This document shows, piece after piece, positions 34,879-43,037 of a DNA stretch of 64,000 bases. Where the stretch lies: the NCBI RefSeq assembly GCF_009498275.1, contig NZ_CP045643.1, forward strand, positions 6,634,001-6,698,000, read 5' to 3'. Made by a program: the position numbers and the translations under genes. The DNA is from Streptomyces fagopyri. GTDB lineage: Bacteria; Actinomycetota; Actinomycetes; Streptomycetales; Streptomycetaceae. The number at the start of each line of letters is the position of its first letter. Position 1 is the stretch's first letter. The notes under the pieces were generated by a model. It searched no databases. It saw nothing but the letters and a program-made list of their open reading frames with translations, and had not been told where the DNA came from.

Positions 34879-36512
34879 GTACTACCACCACCTCCGACTC
34901 GCGCTCGCGCGAGAAGGCGCCCGCCGGTGAGCGGGTGGCCGACTGGGCCGACGGCCGCCTGGGGATCTACTCCCTGGCCAAGGCCAACATGCGCAAGATC
35001 TTCCCCGACCACTGGTCGTTCATGCTGGGTGAGATCTGCCTGTACAGCTTCCTCATCATCATCCTCACGGGTGTGTACCTGACGCTGTTCTTCCACCCGT
35101 CGATGAACGAGGTGGAGTACCACGGCAGCTACGTCCCGCTCCAGGGTCAGCTGATGTCCGAGGCGTTCAACTCGACCATGCACATCTCCTTCGAGGTGCG
35201 TGGTGGTCTGCTGATCCGGCAGATCCACCACTGGGCGGCGCTGATCTTCCTCGCCGGCATGTTCGTGCACATGATGCGCGTGTTCTTCACGGGTGCGTTC
35301 CGCAAGCCGCGTGAGGTCAACTGGCTGTTCGGCTTCCTGCTGTTCGTCCTGGGCATGTTCACCGGCTTCACCGGTTACTCGCTCCCGGACGACCTGCTCT
35401 CCGGCACCGGTGTCCGCTTCATGGAGGGCGCGGTCCTGTCCGTGCCGATCGTCGGCACGTACCTCTCGTTCTTCCTCTTCGGCGGTCAGTTCCCGGGCGG
35501 CGACTTCGTGGCCCGCTTCTACTCCGTGCACGTGCTGCTGCTGCCGGGCATCATGCTCGGCCTGGTCGTCGGCCACCTGATCCTGGTCTTCTACCACAAG
35601 CACACGCAGTTCGCGGGCCCCGGAAAGACGAACAAGAACGTCGTCGGCATGCCGCTGCTGCCGGTCTACATGGCCAAGGCCGGAGGCTTCTTCTTCCTGG
35701 TCTTCGGTGCCATCGCGGCCATCGCGGCGATCGCCTCGATCAACCCGATCTGGTCGCTCGGCCCGTACCGTCCCGACATGGTGTCCACGGGCGCCCAGCC
35801 GGACTGGTACATGGGCTTCTCCGAGGGCCTGATCCGTGTCATGCCGGGCTGGGAGATCAACTTCTGGGGTCACACGCTCGTCCTGGGTGTGTTCATCCCG
35901 CTGGTGATCTTCCCGCTGGTCCTGGTCGCGATCGCGGTCTACCCGTTCATCGAGTCCTGGGTCACCGGCGACAAGCGCGAGCACCACATCCTGGACCGCC
36001 CGCGCAACGTCCCGACCCGTACCGCCTTCGGCGCGGCCTGGATCAGCTGGTACTTCGTCCTGCTGGTCGGTGGCGGCAACGACATCTGGGCCACGCACTT
36101 CCACCTGTCGATCAACTCGATCACCTGGTTCGTCCGGATCGCGTTCTTCGTCGTGCCGGTGCTCGTCTTCATCGCCACCAAGCGGATCTGCCTCGGCCTC
36201 CAGCGCCGCGACAAGGAGAAGGTGCTGCACGGCCGCGAGTCGGGCATCATCAAGCGCCTGCCGCACGGTGAGTTCATCGAGGTGCACGAGCCGCTCGGCC
36301 AGGAGGCCCTGCACACGCTCACCGCGCACGAGCAGTACCAGCCCGCCCAGATCGGCCCGGTGGTCGACGAGAACGGTGTGGAGCGCAAGGTGAACGGCGC
36401 GCAGCGACTGCGGGCCAAGCTCAGCAAGGGCTTCTACGGGGAGAACAGCCAGATCCCCAAGCCCACGGTCGAGGAGTACGAGGAGATCACGAGCGGCCAC
36501 GGTCACCACTGA
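34875..36512 (+). CDS. qcrB: Cytochrome b subunit of the bcc complex
   Basis: Menaquinol-oxidising subunit of 545 aa. Eight helices carry the bis-histidine haem b ligands in RQIHHWAALIFLAGMFVHMM and FYSVHVLLLPGIMLGLVVGH. GYSLPDDLLSGTG and PDWYMGF (the PEWY-like Qo loop, here PDWY, as usual in actinobacteria) define the quinol site. A hydrophilic C-terminal extension of about 120 residues follows the last helix, typical of the phylum. Start ATG overlaps qcrA. Target of Q203-type inhibitors in mycobacteria. Confidence 0.97.
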   Translation: MSTTTTSDSRSREKAPAGERVADWADGRLGIYSLAKANMRKIFPDHWSFMLGEICLYSFLIIILTGVYLTLFFHPSMNEVEYHGSYVPLQGQLMSEAFNSTMHISFEVRGGLLIRQIHHWAALIFLAGMFVHMMRVFFTGAFRKPREVNWLFGFLLFVLGMFTGFTGYSLPDDLLSGTGVRFMEGAVLSVPIVGTYLSFFLFGGQFPGGDFVARFYSVHVLLLPGIMLGLVVGHLILVFYHKHTQFAGPGKTNKNVVGMPLLPVYMAKAGGFFFLVFGAIAAIAAIASINPIWSLGPYRPDMVSTGAQPDWYMGFSEGLIRVMPGWEINFWGHTLVLGVFIPLVIFPLVLVAIAVYPFIESWVTGDKREHHILDRPRNVPTRTAFGAAWISWYFVLLVGGGNDIWATHFHLSINSITWFVRIAFFVVPVLVFIATKRICLGLQRRDKEKVLHGRESGIIKRLPHGEFIEVHEPLGQEALHTLTAHEQYQPAQIGPVVDENGVERKVNGAQRLRAKLSKGFYGENSQIPKPTVEEYEEITSGHGHH

Positions 36513-36555
36513 TCCTTTGGCCGGTTCTCACCGGTCCCACTGATCGCCACGGCAG

Positions 36556-36589
36556 GAGCCCCCGTCCATTGCCCGGACGGGGGCTCTTT
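36556..36589 (+). terminator. Terminator of the ctaE-qcrCAB operon
   Basis: 12-bp arms gagcccccgtcc (36556-36567) and ggacgggggctc (36575-36586) with a 7-nt loop and a TTT run, 44 bp after qcrB and 65 bp before trpD. Confidence 0.88.
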
Positions 36590-36653
36590 GCCGTGCCCGG
36601 GGCTGGATAGGGTGGACCCTGCTTGTACCTGTCCACGAACCCAGGAGCGGCAT

Positions 36654-37718
36654 ATGAGTGCTGTGACCCCCGCTGGAGGCGACATCGCGGCGGGCCGTTC
36701 CTGGCCCGCCGTACTGAACGGCCTGCTCGACGGCCGGGACCAGAGCGCGGACGACACGGCCTGGGCGATGGACCGGATCATGAGCGGCGAGGCGACGGAC
36801 GCGCAGATCGCCGGCTTCGTGGTGGCGCTGCGGGCCAAGGGCGAGACGGTCGAGGAGATCACCGGCCTGGTCCGCACGATGTACGAGCACGCCAAGGTGA
36901 TCGAGGTCCCGGGCGAGACCGTCGACATCGTCGGCACCGGCGGTGACGGCGCGAAGACGGTGAACATCTCCACGATGTCGTCGATCGTGGTGGCCGGGAC
37001 CGGCGCGAAGGTCGTCAAGCACGGAAACCGGGCCGCGTCCTCGGCATCCGGTGCCTCGGACGTGCTGGGAAAGCTCGGCGTCAACCTGGAGCTGACGCCG
37101 AAGCGGGTGGCCGAGGTCGCCGAGGAGGCCGGGATCACCTTCTGCTTCGCCGTGAAGTTCCACCCGGCGCTGCGTCATGTCGCCGCGGCGCGCGGGCAGT
37201 TGGGGATCCGGACGGTCTTCAACTTCCTCGGCCCGCTGACCAACCCCGCGCGGGTGAGGGCGCAGGCGGTGGGTGTCGCGGACGCCCGGATGGCGCCGAT
37301 CATGGCAGGCGTCTTCGCCGAGCGCGGCAACTCCTCGCTGGTCTTCCGCGGTGACGACGGGCTGGACGAGCTGACCACCACGGCGACGTCGAGGGTCTGG
37401 GTCGTGCGGGACGGCAAGGTGACCGAGGAGCGGTTCGATCCGCGGGACGTCGGGCTCGACCTCGTGCCCGTGGAGGCCCTGCGGGGTGCCGACGCCTCCT
37501 ACAACGCGGAGGTCGCCCGCCGTGTCCTGGACGGTGAGACGGGGCCGGTACGGGACGCCGTGGTGCTGAACGCGGCGGCCGCGCTGGTGGCGCTGTCCCC
37601 GACGGACGCGTCCCTGGTGGACCAGCTCCGGGTCGCGATGGTGAAGACGGCCGGGGCCATCGACTCCGGGGCGGCGCGCGGTGTCCTGGACCGCTGGGTG
37701 ACGGCCACCAACGCGTAG
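36654..37718 (+). CDS. trpD: Anthranilate phosphoribosyltransferase
   Basis: Second step of tryptophan synthesis, moving phosphoribose from PRPP to anthranilate. The 354-aa protein has [14 protein letters not shown] (PRPP/Mg site, near 101), [15 protein letters not shown] (near 127) and [12 protein letters not shown] (near 190), all intact. ATG 36654 has AGGAG nine bases upstream. The gene stands apart from other trp genes, just behind the respiratory operon terminator, and is followed directly by a REP-like element, so it is probably monocistronic. Confidence 0.96.
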   Translation: MSAVTPAGGDIAAGRSWPAVLNGLLDGRDQSADDTAWAMDRIMSGEATDAQIAGFVVALRAKGETVEEITGLVRTMYEHAKVIEVPGETVDIVGTGGDGAKTVNISTMSSIVVAGTGAKVVKHGNRAASSASGASDVLGKLGVNLELTPKRVAEVAEEAGITFCFAVKFHPALRHVAAARGQLGIRTVFNFLGPLTNPARVRAQAVGVADARMAPIMAGVFAERGNSSLVFRGDDGLDELTTTATSRVWVVRDGKVTEERFDPRDVGLDLVPVEALRGADASYNAEVARRVLDGETGPVRDAVVLNAAAALVALSPTDASLVDQLRVAMVKTAGAIDSGAARGVLDRWVTATNA

Positions 37719-37960
37719 CCCGCCCACGGCATCCGCCCGAAGGACTCGTCCTCGAACGCCGGACGGGCTGGAGATCGCCGGCGCGGGCTCGCACCATCGA
37801 CCCGTCCGGCGATCGGGGACACGGCCCGTGAGGCCGATGCGGGGGTCCGGGGGCGGCAGCCCCCGAGTACGGACGGGCCGGGTAGCCGCGGCTGGGGCGC
37901 GTACCGGTATGTGGACGCTGGGGTTGCGTCGGCAAGATCGTGTGGCAGGATGCGGTATCA
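37719..37960. repeat. Composite inverted REP-like element after trpD
   Basis: Two inverted halves: left 37739-37773 with gaaggactcgtcctcgaacg then ccggacgggctg, right 37801-37865 with cccgtccggcgatc then a gcgggggtccgggggcggcagc-type tail. Same design as the element at 14659-14830. It could also act as a terminator for trpD. The remaining bases to 37960 should contain the promoter of the riboswitch transcript; I could not fix its boxes. Confidence 0.7.
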
Positions 37961-38046
37961 GGTCATGAGCGACAGCCATCAGGCCCCGGCCGGCTGTCCG
38001 GCAACCCTCCGTCCGTGGCGGGGTGCCCCGGGTGAAGACCAGGCCG
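37961..38046 (+). ncRNA. SAM-IV type riboswitch aptamer
   Basis: The aptamer begins GGTCATGAGC and closes with GGGTGAAGACC (P1 GGTC/GACC). The internal core CCGGCAACCCTCC and GGGGTGCCCC match the conserved SAM-binding core shared by SAM-I and SAM-IV RNAs. The actinobacterial setting and the immediately following GC-rich pseudoknot partner favour SAM-IV. It lies 220 bp upstream of, and on the same strand as, the class V aminotransferase gene. Repression of that gene by S-adenosylmethionine is expected from the family, not shown here. Confidence 0.88.
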
Positions 38047-38072
38047 TAGGCAGCGAGGTCTGCGGCAAGCGC

Positions 38073-38114
38073 GGACCCCTCGAGAATCCCAGGGGTCCTG
38101 GTCGTTCGAGGGAG
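38073..38114 (+). promoter_or_regulatory. Candidate expression platform: two mutually exclusive helices
   Basis: Helix A pairs ggacccct (38073-38080) with aggggtcc (38091-38098). Helix B pairs ccctcga (38077-38083) with tcgaggg (38106-38112). They share 38077-38080 and cannot coexist. Helix B would bury the GAGGGAG Shine-Dalgarno-like sequence in front of a six-codon ORF. This arrangement suits a switch, but pairing with the aptamer was not modelled. Confidence 0.5.
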
Positions 38115-38120
38115 CCCTCT

Positions 38121-38141
38121 GTGAGCAAGCGAATGCGCTAG
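38121..38141 (+). CDS. Six-codon upstream ORF (MSKRMR)
   Basis: GTG-initiated ORF encoding MSKRMR and ending in TAG, seven bases after a strong GAGGGAG site, between the SAM riboswitch and the aminotransferase gene. It contains one internal methionine. The good ribosome site in a leader without other coding suggests translation matters for regulation; it could equally be fortuitous. Confidence 0.4.
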   Translation: MSKRMR

Positions 38142-38267
38142 GGCGTAGAGCCCCGCCTCCGCACACCCCTTCTTGTTCTCACCCTCACCTGCGCCGAGCC
38201 GCCCGCGCGTACCTCCGTACGCCCCCGCTCGCGCGGTGCTTTCGCCTGCCTCTCACAGGAGTGCGCC

Positions 38268-39629
38268 ATGTCTGTCTCCACCGTTGCCGCCGACCGGTCC
38301 GTATGTGCCCCGCTGCCCGTTCTGGGCCGTGATGTGAGCGTCCCGCTCGTCACCGGCGGGGAGGTCACGTACGCCGCCCTCGACTACGCCGCCAGCGCCC
38401 CGGCCCTCCAGCGCGTCTGGGACGACGTCGCCGCGTACGCCCCGTACTACGGCAGCGTGCACCGCGGGGCGGGCTACCTCTCGCAGCTGTCCACCGACCT
38501 CTTCGAGAACGCCCGCGTGACCGTCGCGGAGTTCCTGGACTGCCGCGAGGACGACCAGGTCGTCTTCACCCGGTCGACGACCGACTCGCTCAACCTGCTC
38601 GCCGCCGCCCTTCCGGCCGAATGCCAGGTCTTCGTGTTCGAGACCGAGCACCACGCCTCGCTGCTGCCGTGGCAGGACGCGCGGGTCACGTACCTCGACG
38701 CGCCCCGCGGCCCGGGGGAGGCCGTCGCGATCCTGGAGCGCGCCCTCGCCGGCCGTGATCCCCGGGGACCGGCCCTCGTCTGCGTCACCGGCGCCTCGAA
38801 CGTCACCGGTGAGCTGTGGCCGGTGCGCGAGCTCGCCGCCGCCGCGCACGCCCACGACGCCCGGATCGTCCTGGACGCCGCCCAGCTCGCCCCGCACCGG
38901 CCGGTGTCCGTCCGTGACCTCGACGTCGACTGGGTCGCCTTCTCCGGGCACAAGCTGTACGCGCCCTTCGGTTCCGGAGTCCTCGCCGGCCGCTCCGACT
39001 GGCTGCGCGAGGCCGAGCCGTACCTCGCCGGCGGCGGCGCCAGCCGCAAGGTCGCCCGGCGCGCGGACGGCGGCGTCGATGTCGAGTGGCACGAGAGCGC
39101 GGCCCGGCACGAGGCGGGGTCCCCCAACGTCATCGGCGCCTACTCCATCGCCGCCGCCTGCAAGGCGCTCACCGAGGAGGGCTTCGACCGGATCGTCTAC
39201 CGTGAGCGGCACCTGATCCGCACGGTCCGGGAGGGGCTCGCCGAGGTGCCCGCCGTGCGCGTGCTGTCCCTGTTCGGCGACGACGCGCCCCGGGTCGGCG
39301 TCATCTCGTTCGTCGTCGAGGGGTGGAACAGCTCGCACTTCGCGGCCGCGCTCTCCGCCGAGTACGGCATCGGGGTGCGCGACGGTCTCTTCTGCGCGCA
39401 CCCGCTTCTGCGCACGCTCCTCGGCAGCGACCCGCAGACCCAGGGCGAGTGCGGGGCCCCCGAGGCCGCGCCCGGCGAGAAGTCCCTCAACGCGATCCGC
39501 GTCAGCTTCGGAGCCGGCACCCCGGACGAGCACGTGGAGCGCTTCGTGCGCGCCGTGAAGGAGCTCGTACGCGACGGTGCGCAGTGGCGCTACCGGACCG
39601 AGGGCGGTCGCTGCGTGCCCGCGGTCTGA
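38268..39629 (+). CDS. Class V aminotransferase, SufS/desulfurase-like
   Basis: PLP enzyme of 453 aa: STTDSLNLLAAALP near 102, ETEHHASLLPWQ near 126, DAAQLAPHRPVSV near 203, and the PLP lysine in VAFSGHKLYAPFG near 227. Near 373 GLFCAHPLL places a cysteine where SufS-type desulfurases have their active cysteine (xxCAxPL). A sulfur-transfer or cysteine-lyase role is therefore likely and agrees with the upstream SAM riboswitch, though the substrate is unproven. ATG 38268 follows AGGAG. It is monocistronic. Confidence 0.82.
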   Translation: MSVSTVAADRSVCAPLPVLGRDVSVPLVTGGEVTYAALDYAASAPALQRVWDDVAAYAPYYGSVHRGAGYLSQLSTDLFENARVTVAEFLDCREDDQVVFTRSTTDSLNLLAAALPAECQVFVFETEHHASLLPWQDARVTYLDAPRGPGEAVAILERALAGRDPRGPALVCVTGASNVTGELWPVRELAAAAHAHDARIVLDAAQLAPHRPVSVRDLDVDWVAFSGHKLYAPFGSGVLAGRSDWLREAEPYLAGGGASRKVARRADGGVDVEWHESAARHEAGSPNVIGAYSIAAACKALTEEGFDRIVYRERHLIRTVREGLAEVPAVRVLSLFGDDAPRVGVISFVVEGWNSSHFAAALSAEYGIGVRDGLFCAHPLLRTLLGSDPQTQGECGAPEAAPGEKSLNAIRVSFGAGTPDEHVERFVRAVKELVRDGAQWRYRTEGGRCVPAV

Positions 39630-39829
39630 CACCGGCGGCCGCGGAGGGCGCGTCACGGCGCGGATGAGGCGGGGCAGGGTGGAGTGGGGGACCGGGTGAG
39701 TGGCGTGGCCGGTCACGTGGCCCGCCGCGCCCGTCAGCCTGCGCCCCTCGCTGGGCGCCCGGGGGCGGCCCCCGGATGGTGACTCCCGGGCCGTGGCCCC
39801 GAGCGGTGGCCCTCAGGCCGCGCGGTGGG

Positions 39830-40111
39830 TCAGGAGTCCAGGCCGATCGCGAACGCGGCTTCGAGGTCGTGCTGCGAGTACGTGCGGAACGCGACGTGGG
39901 TGTCGGTGCCCTCGACCCCCGGGATCTTGCTGATGCTGCCCGGGATGACGTCCGCCAGGTCGTCGTGGGCCTTGACCCGGACCATGGCGATCAGGTCGTA
40001 CGTACCGGTGACGGAGAAGACCTCGCTGACACTGTCCAGCGCGGCGATCGACTCGGCGATCTCGGGGATCCGGTCCACGCTGGTCTTGATGAGCACGATC
40101 GCGGTGATCAC
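39830..40111 (-). CDS. AsnC/Lrp ligand-binding domain protein (no DNA-binding domain)
   Basis: Protein of 93 aa equal to the RAM/SIDD effector-binding domain of Lrp regulators: MITAIVLIKTSVDRIPEIAESI, then VSEVFSVTGTYDLIAMVRV with the conserved G-YD-I, and a C-terminal GV-GTDTHVAF strand. There is no helix-turn-helix. Such stand-alone proteins form ring oligomers and sense amino acids. The GTG start overlaps the rhomboid stop (GTGA), so expression is coupled to the protease gene. Confidence 0.85.
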   Translation of the reverse strand: MITAIVLIKTSVDRIPEIAESIAALDSVSEVFSVTGTYDLIAMVRVKAHDDLADVIPGSISKIPGVEGTDTHVAFRTYSQHDLEAAFAIGLDS

Positions 40112-40839
40112 GGCTGGTTTTCTCCCTCGGGGGCCGCTGCTGGGACTTTCACTCTAGTCGGCCGCCGGAAGCGCACCCACGCGTAGAGGAAGCCCAGCGA
40201 GAAGCCCACCAGATGAGCCAGATAGGCGACCCCGGGCCCCGAGGGGCTGCGGCCCGCCGCCAGCCACTGCAGCGCCGCCCAGAACGGCAGCACGATCCAC
40301 GCGGGGAAGCGCAGCGGCAGGAAGAAGAGGAACGGGAAGAGACTGGTCACCCGGGCCTTGGGGAACAGGTAGAGGAACGCTCCGAGGACCGCGGAGATCG
40401 CTCCCGAGGCACCGACCAGGGTCTGTTCGGAGGTGGAGTTGGCGACCGCGTAACCGACCAGCGCGAGATAGCCGCAGCCGACGTAGAAGAGGGCGAACTC
40501 GAAGTGGCCCATGCGTTCCTCGGTCATGGCGCCGAAGACGTAGAAGAAGAGCATGTTGCCCAGCAGGTGGAGCCAGCTGCCGTGGATGAACAGGGCCGTG
40601 GCGGGGGTCAGCAGGGCGCCCGGAGTCCCGTTGAGCAGGTCGGCGGGCACCACGCCCCAGCGACGGAAGTAGGCCCGCTGCGCGACGACCAGCGCGTCCC
40701 CGGTGCCGTAGGTCGGATTGAACCCCGACGCCGGGCCGATCACGAAGATCACGCAGCACACGACGATCAGCCCGTACGTCACGGGCGCGGACTGGGCCCG
40801 CACCGTCCTGCCGACCGTCGTACTCCAGTTGCCGATCAT
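40108..40839 (-). CDS. Rhomboid-family intramembrane serine protease
   Basis: Protein of 243 aa with six to seven helices. FIHGSWLHLLGNMLFFYVFG (near 97) is the HxxxxHxxxN element of helix 2, GASGAISAVLGAFL (near 147) supplies the catalytic serine and AYLAHLVGFSLGF (near 210) the catalytic histidine. It cleaves membrane protein substrates; none is evident here. ATG 40839 is used (MIGNWST); in-frame starts at 40851 and 40872 exist and no Shine-Dalgarno decides. It is divergent from the zinc-ribbon gene at 40970. Confidence 0.88.
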   Translation of the reverse strand: MIGNWSTTVGRTVRAQSAPVTYGLIVVCCVIFVIGPASGFNPTYGTGDALVVAQRAYFRRWGVVPADLLNGTPGALLTPATALFIHGSWLHLLGNMLFFYVFGAMTEERMGHFEFALFYVGCGYLALVGYAVANSTSEQTLVGASGAISAVLGAFLYLFPKARVTSLFPFLFFLPLRFPAWIVLPFWAALQWLAAGRSPSGPGVAYLAHLVGFSLGFLYAWVRFRRPTRVKVPAAAPEGENQP

Positions 40840-40969
40840 GTTGCAGAGCATGACGTAACCGGACCGATGCACACAGAGTGCCTCGCCGCTGTGGACGGCC
40901 GAGCGTCGAGTACCCGCCAGGCCGTAGGGTTACGAGCCACACGGACACCAGAAGGAAAGCGACTGCCAC

Positions 40970-41209
40970 ATGACGGTTCCCCTTCCGACCGCCGCGACCC
41001 GCTGGCGCTGCACCCTGTGCGGCAATCTGACGCGTTTCGACGTGACCCGCTCGTCCAAGGTCGTCGAGTACGTGCACCTCGACCTGGCCGGTGAGCCGAG
41101 CGTGGAGGAGCGCGAGGTGGTCAGTGAGACCATCGAGTCGGTGCGTTGTCGCTGGTGCAACGCGGTGGATCAGGTGGAACTGGTGGACAGGCCGGGCGCC
41201 GGCTCCTGA
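40970..41209 (+). CDS. Small zinc-ribbon protein, unknown
   Basis: Protein of 79 aa with two CxxC knuckles, RCTLCGN at 13-19 and RCRWCNA near 59-65, separated by a 40-residue alpha/beta insert containing RFDVTRSSKVVEY. The zinc-ribbon fold is clear; the role is not. GGAAAG precedes ATG 40970. The NYN-domain gene starts 22 bp after its stop, so the two are likely co-transcribed and may act together on RNA. Confidence 0.75.
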   Translation: MTVPLPTAATRWRCTLCGNLTRFDVTRSSKVVEYVHLDLAGEPSVEEREVVSETIESVRCRWCNAVDQVELVDRPGAGS

Positions 41210-41230
41210 GGGAGCGGCCCCGCACGGACG

Positions 41231-42592
41231 ATGGAGCGACCGATGGCGGAGACCACGGGCGGGGAGCCGGACGACGGCGCCGCCGAGGTGCTCGACCGTC
41301 CGCTGCCCGACGGCGTGCGCCGCCGTGTCGTACAGATCGTCTCCGACGGGTTCGGTGGTCTGACCGTCGCCGAACTGCCGGTCCAGCTGCGGCAGTACGC
41401 CCGGTTCGCCCCGAACCGGCGGGCGAAGTTCGCCGGCAACGCGATGGCCGCCGCGCTGGAGACCGACCCGCTCTTCCGGCAGCGCATCGGAGAGAAGCTC
41501 AGAGAGGCGCAGCCGGAGATCGTCGACGCCCTCGACTCCGGTGCGCCGCCCCCGGCCGCGGATCCGCTGGACGTGGCGGCCGCGGCCTATGTGCTGCGCC
41601 CCACGGGCTGGGTGAAGCTGGTGACCGCCGCGGGCGAGGAGGCCCTGCGGGCGGACGCCGAGCGCGCCGACGAGGAGAGCCGCGCGGAGCTGGAGCGACT
41701 GCGTGAGGAGCTCGCCGAGGCGCGGGCGCACACCAGGACCGAGACCGAACGGCTGCGCACCGAGCTGGAGTCCGCGAAGAAGGAGTCGGAATCGCTGCAC
41801 CGCAAGCTGCGCGGTGCCCTCAGCGACGTCAAGCGGGGCGAGGCCGCGCTGCGCAAGCTGCAGGCCGAGACGGACACCGCGCGGGCCGAGGGGCAGGCCC
41901 AGGTGTCCGCGGCGGAGAGCGAGAGCCGGCGGCTCAAGACACGGCTCTCCGAGGCCGAGGCGGCCCTGGAGGCCACCCGCAAGGCGGCCCGGGAGGGGCG
42001 CAGCGTCGAGGACATGCGCGTCCGGCTGCTGCTGGACACCGTGCTGGACGCGGCGCAGGGGCTGCGGCGCGAACTCGCCCTGCCACCGGTGTCCGTACGG
42101 CCCGCCGAGACCGTGGACGCGGTGGAGCCGGGACGGATGACCCCCAAGGACATCGCCGCCCGCGCGCTGTCCGAGAACGATCCCGCGATCCTCGACCAGC
42201 TGCTCGCGCTGCCGCAGGCGCATCTGGTGGTCGACGGCTACAACGTCACCAAGACCGGCTATCCGCAGATGCCGCTGGAGAAGCAGCGGCTGCGGCTGCT
42301 CGGGCAGCTCTCGCAGCTCGCCGCGCAGACCGGCGCCGAGGTCACCTGTGTCTTCGACGGCGCGGAGCTGGCCGCGCCGGTGCTGCTCGCGCCGCCGCGC
42401 GGGGTGCGGGTGCTGTTCTCCAAAGCCGGGGTCACCGCGGACGAGTTGATCCGCCAGCTGGTGCGCGCGGAGCCCCCCGGGCGGCCGGTCATCGTGGTCT
42501 CCACCGACCGCGAGGTGGCCGACGGGATCGCCAAGGCGGGCGCCCGGCCGGTCGCCTCCGTGGTGCTCCTGAAGCGCCTCTCGCGGGGGTAG
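41231..42592 (+). CDS. NYN-domain (YacP/Rae1-like) protein with long coiled coil
   Basis: Protein of 453 aa. An N-terminal helical domain (about 25-130) is followed by a charged coiled coil (about 140-265) and a C-terminal NYN/PIN-like nuclease domain. The last shows LVVDGYNVTKTGYP near 335, CVFDGAEL near 375, SKAGVTADELI near 397 and VVSTDREV near 425, supplying the expected acidic residues. Bacterial relatives include the ribosome-associated nuclease Rae1. ATG 41231 or 41243 may start. It follows the zinc-ribbon gene closely. The coiled-coil extension is absent from Rae1 itself. Confidence 0.8.
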   Translation: MERPMAETTGGEPDDGAAEVLDRPLPDGVRRRVVQIVSDGFGGLTVAELPVQLRQYARFAPNRRAKFAGNAMAAALETDPLFRQRIGEKLREAQPEIVDALDSGAPPPAADPLDVAAAAYVLRPTGWVKLVTAAGEEALRADAERADEESRAELERLREELAEARAHTRTETERLRTELESAKKESESLHRKLRGALSDVKRGEAALRKLQAETDTARAEGQAQVSAAESESRRLKTRLSEAEAALEATRKAAREGRSVEDMRVRLLLDTVLDAAQGLRRELALPPVSVRPAETVDAVEPGRMTPKDIAARALSENDPAILDQLLALPQAHLVVDGYNVTKTGYPQMPLEKQRLRLLGQLSQLAAQTGAEVTCVFDGAELAAPVLLAPPRGVRVLFSKAGVTADELIRQLVRAEPPGRPVIVVSTDREVADGIAKAGARPVASVVLLKRLSRG

Positions 42593-43037
42593 TCGAGCGC
42601 GTACCGCCGGGCCGGCCGAGCGTGTCGCCGGGGGCGGCCGAGCGCGTTCCCGCGGGGTCGTGCGAGGGGGCTTCGCGGGGTCGGCCGAAGGGGCTTCGCC
42701 GGGGTCGGCCGAGGGGTACCCGCCGCTTCGGAATGATCTGAGCCCTACGCCTCAAAGGGCACGTACGTCCCATGTGTAACCTCCGGGCGCGATGACCTGT
42801 TTGGTGAGACCTTCACGCAACGTAGTGTCAATCACACATCACTGCACGTGAGTTGAGTGCAAAGAATGCGCTCGGTAACCGAGATTTTTCAGGTTTGGAT
42901 TTGAACTGATCACAGGAAGGTCACTAGGGTCTGGGCTCGAACCTCCGCTCGGGTGATCACTCATTGGGAGTGACAGCGGAGGGGCACCGCCCGTCGGCGT
43001 CTCGGCAGGCGGCTGGAGGAAGAAGGAGCTCGCCTTC
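42593..43037. promoter_or_regulatory. Intergenic region: degenerate repeats, promoter and structured leader of the first NlpC/P60 gene
   Basis: 42605-42720 holds about five imperfect copies of a roughly 23-bp cgcggggtcggccgagggg-like unit. 42780-42900 is AT-richer and contains the palindrome ctcggt-a-accgag near 42869-42881. TTGAAC (42901-42906) and TAGGGT (42925-42930), spaced 18 bp, form a plausible sigma-70 promoter. The leader then folds into a stem with outer arms cctccgct (42942-42949) and agcggagg (42975-42982), and inner arms tcactc (42957-42962) and gagtga (42968-42973). GGAAGAAGGAG precedes the gene. Confidence 0.6.

Noticed and set aside
42780..43037. c-di-AMP (ydaO/yuaA) riboswitch upstream of the NlpC/P60 gene
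   Set aside because: Such switches occur before some Streptomyces wall hydrolases, but I could not match the conserved core segments here; only a simple two-tier stem is visible.
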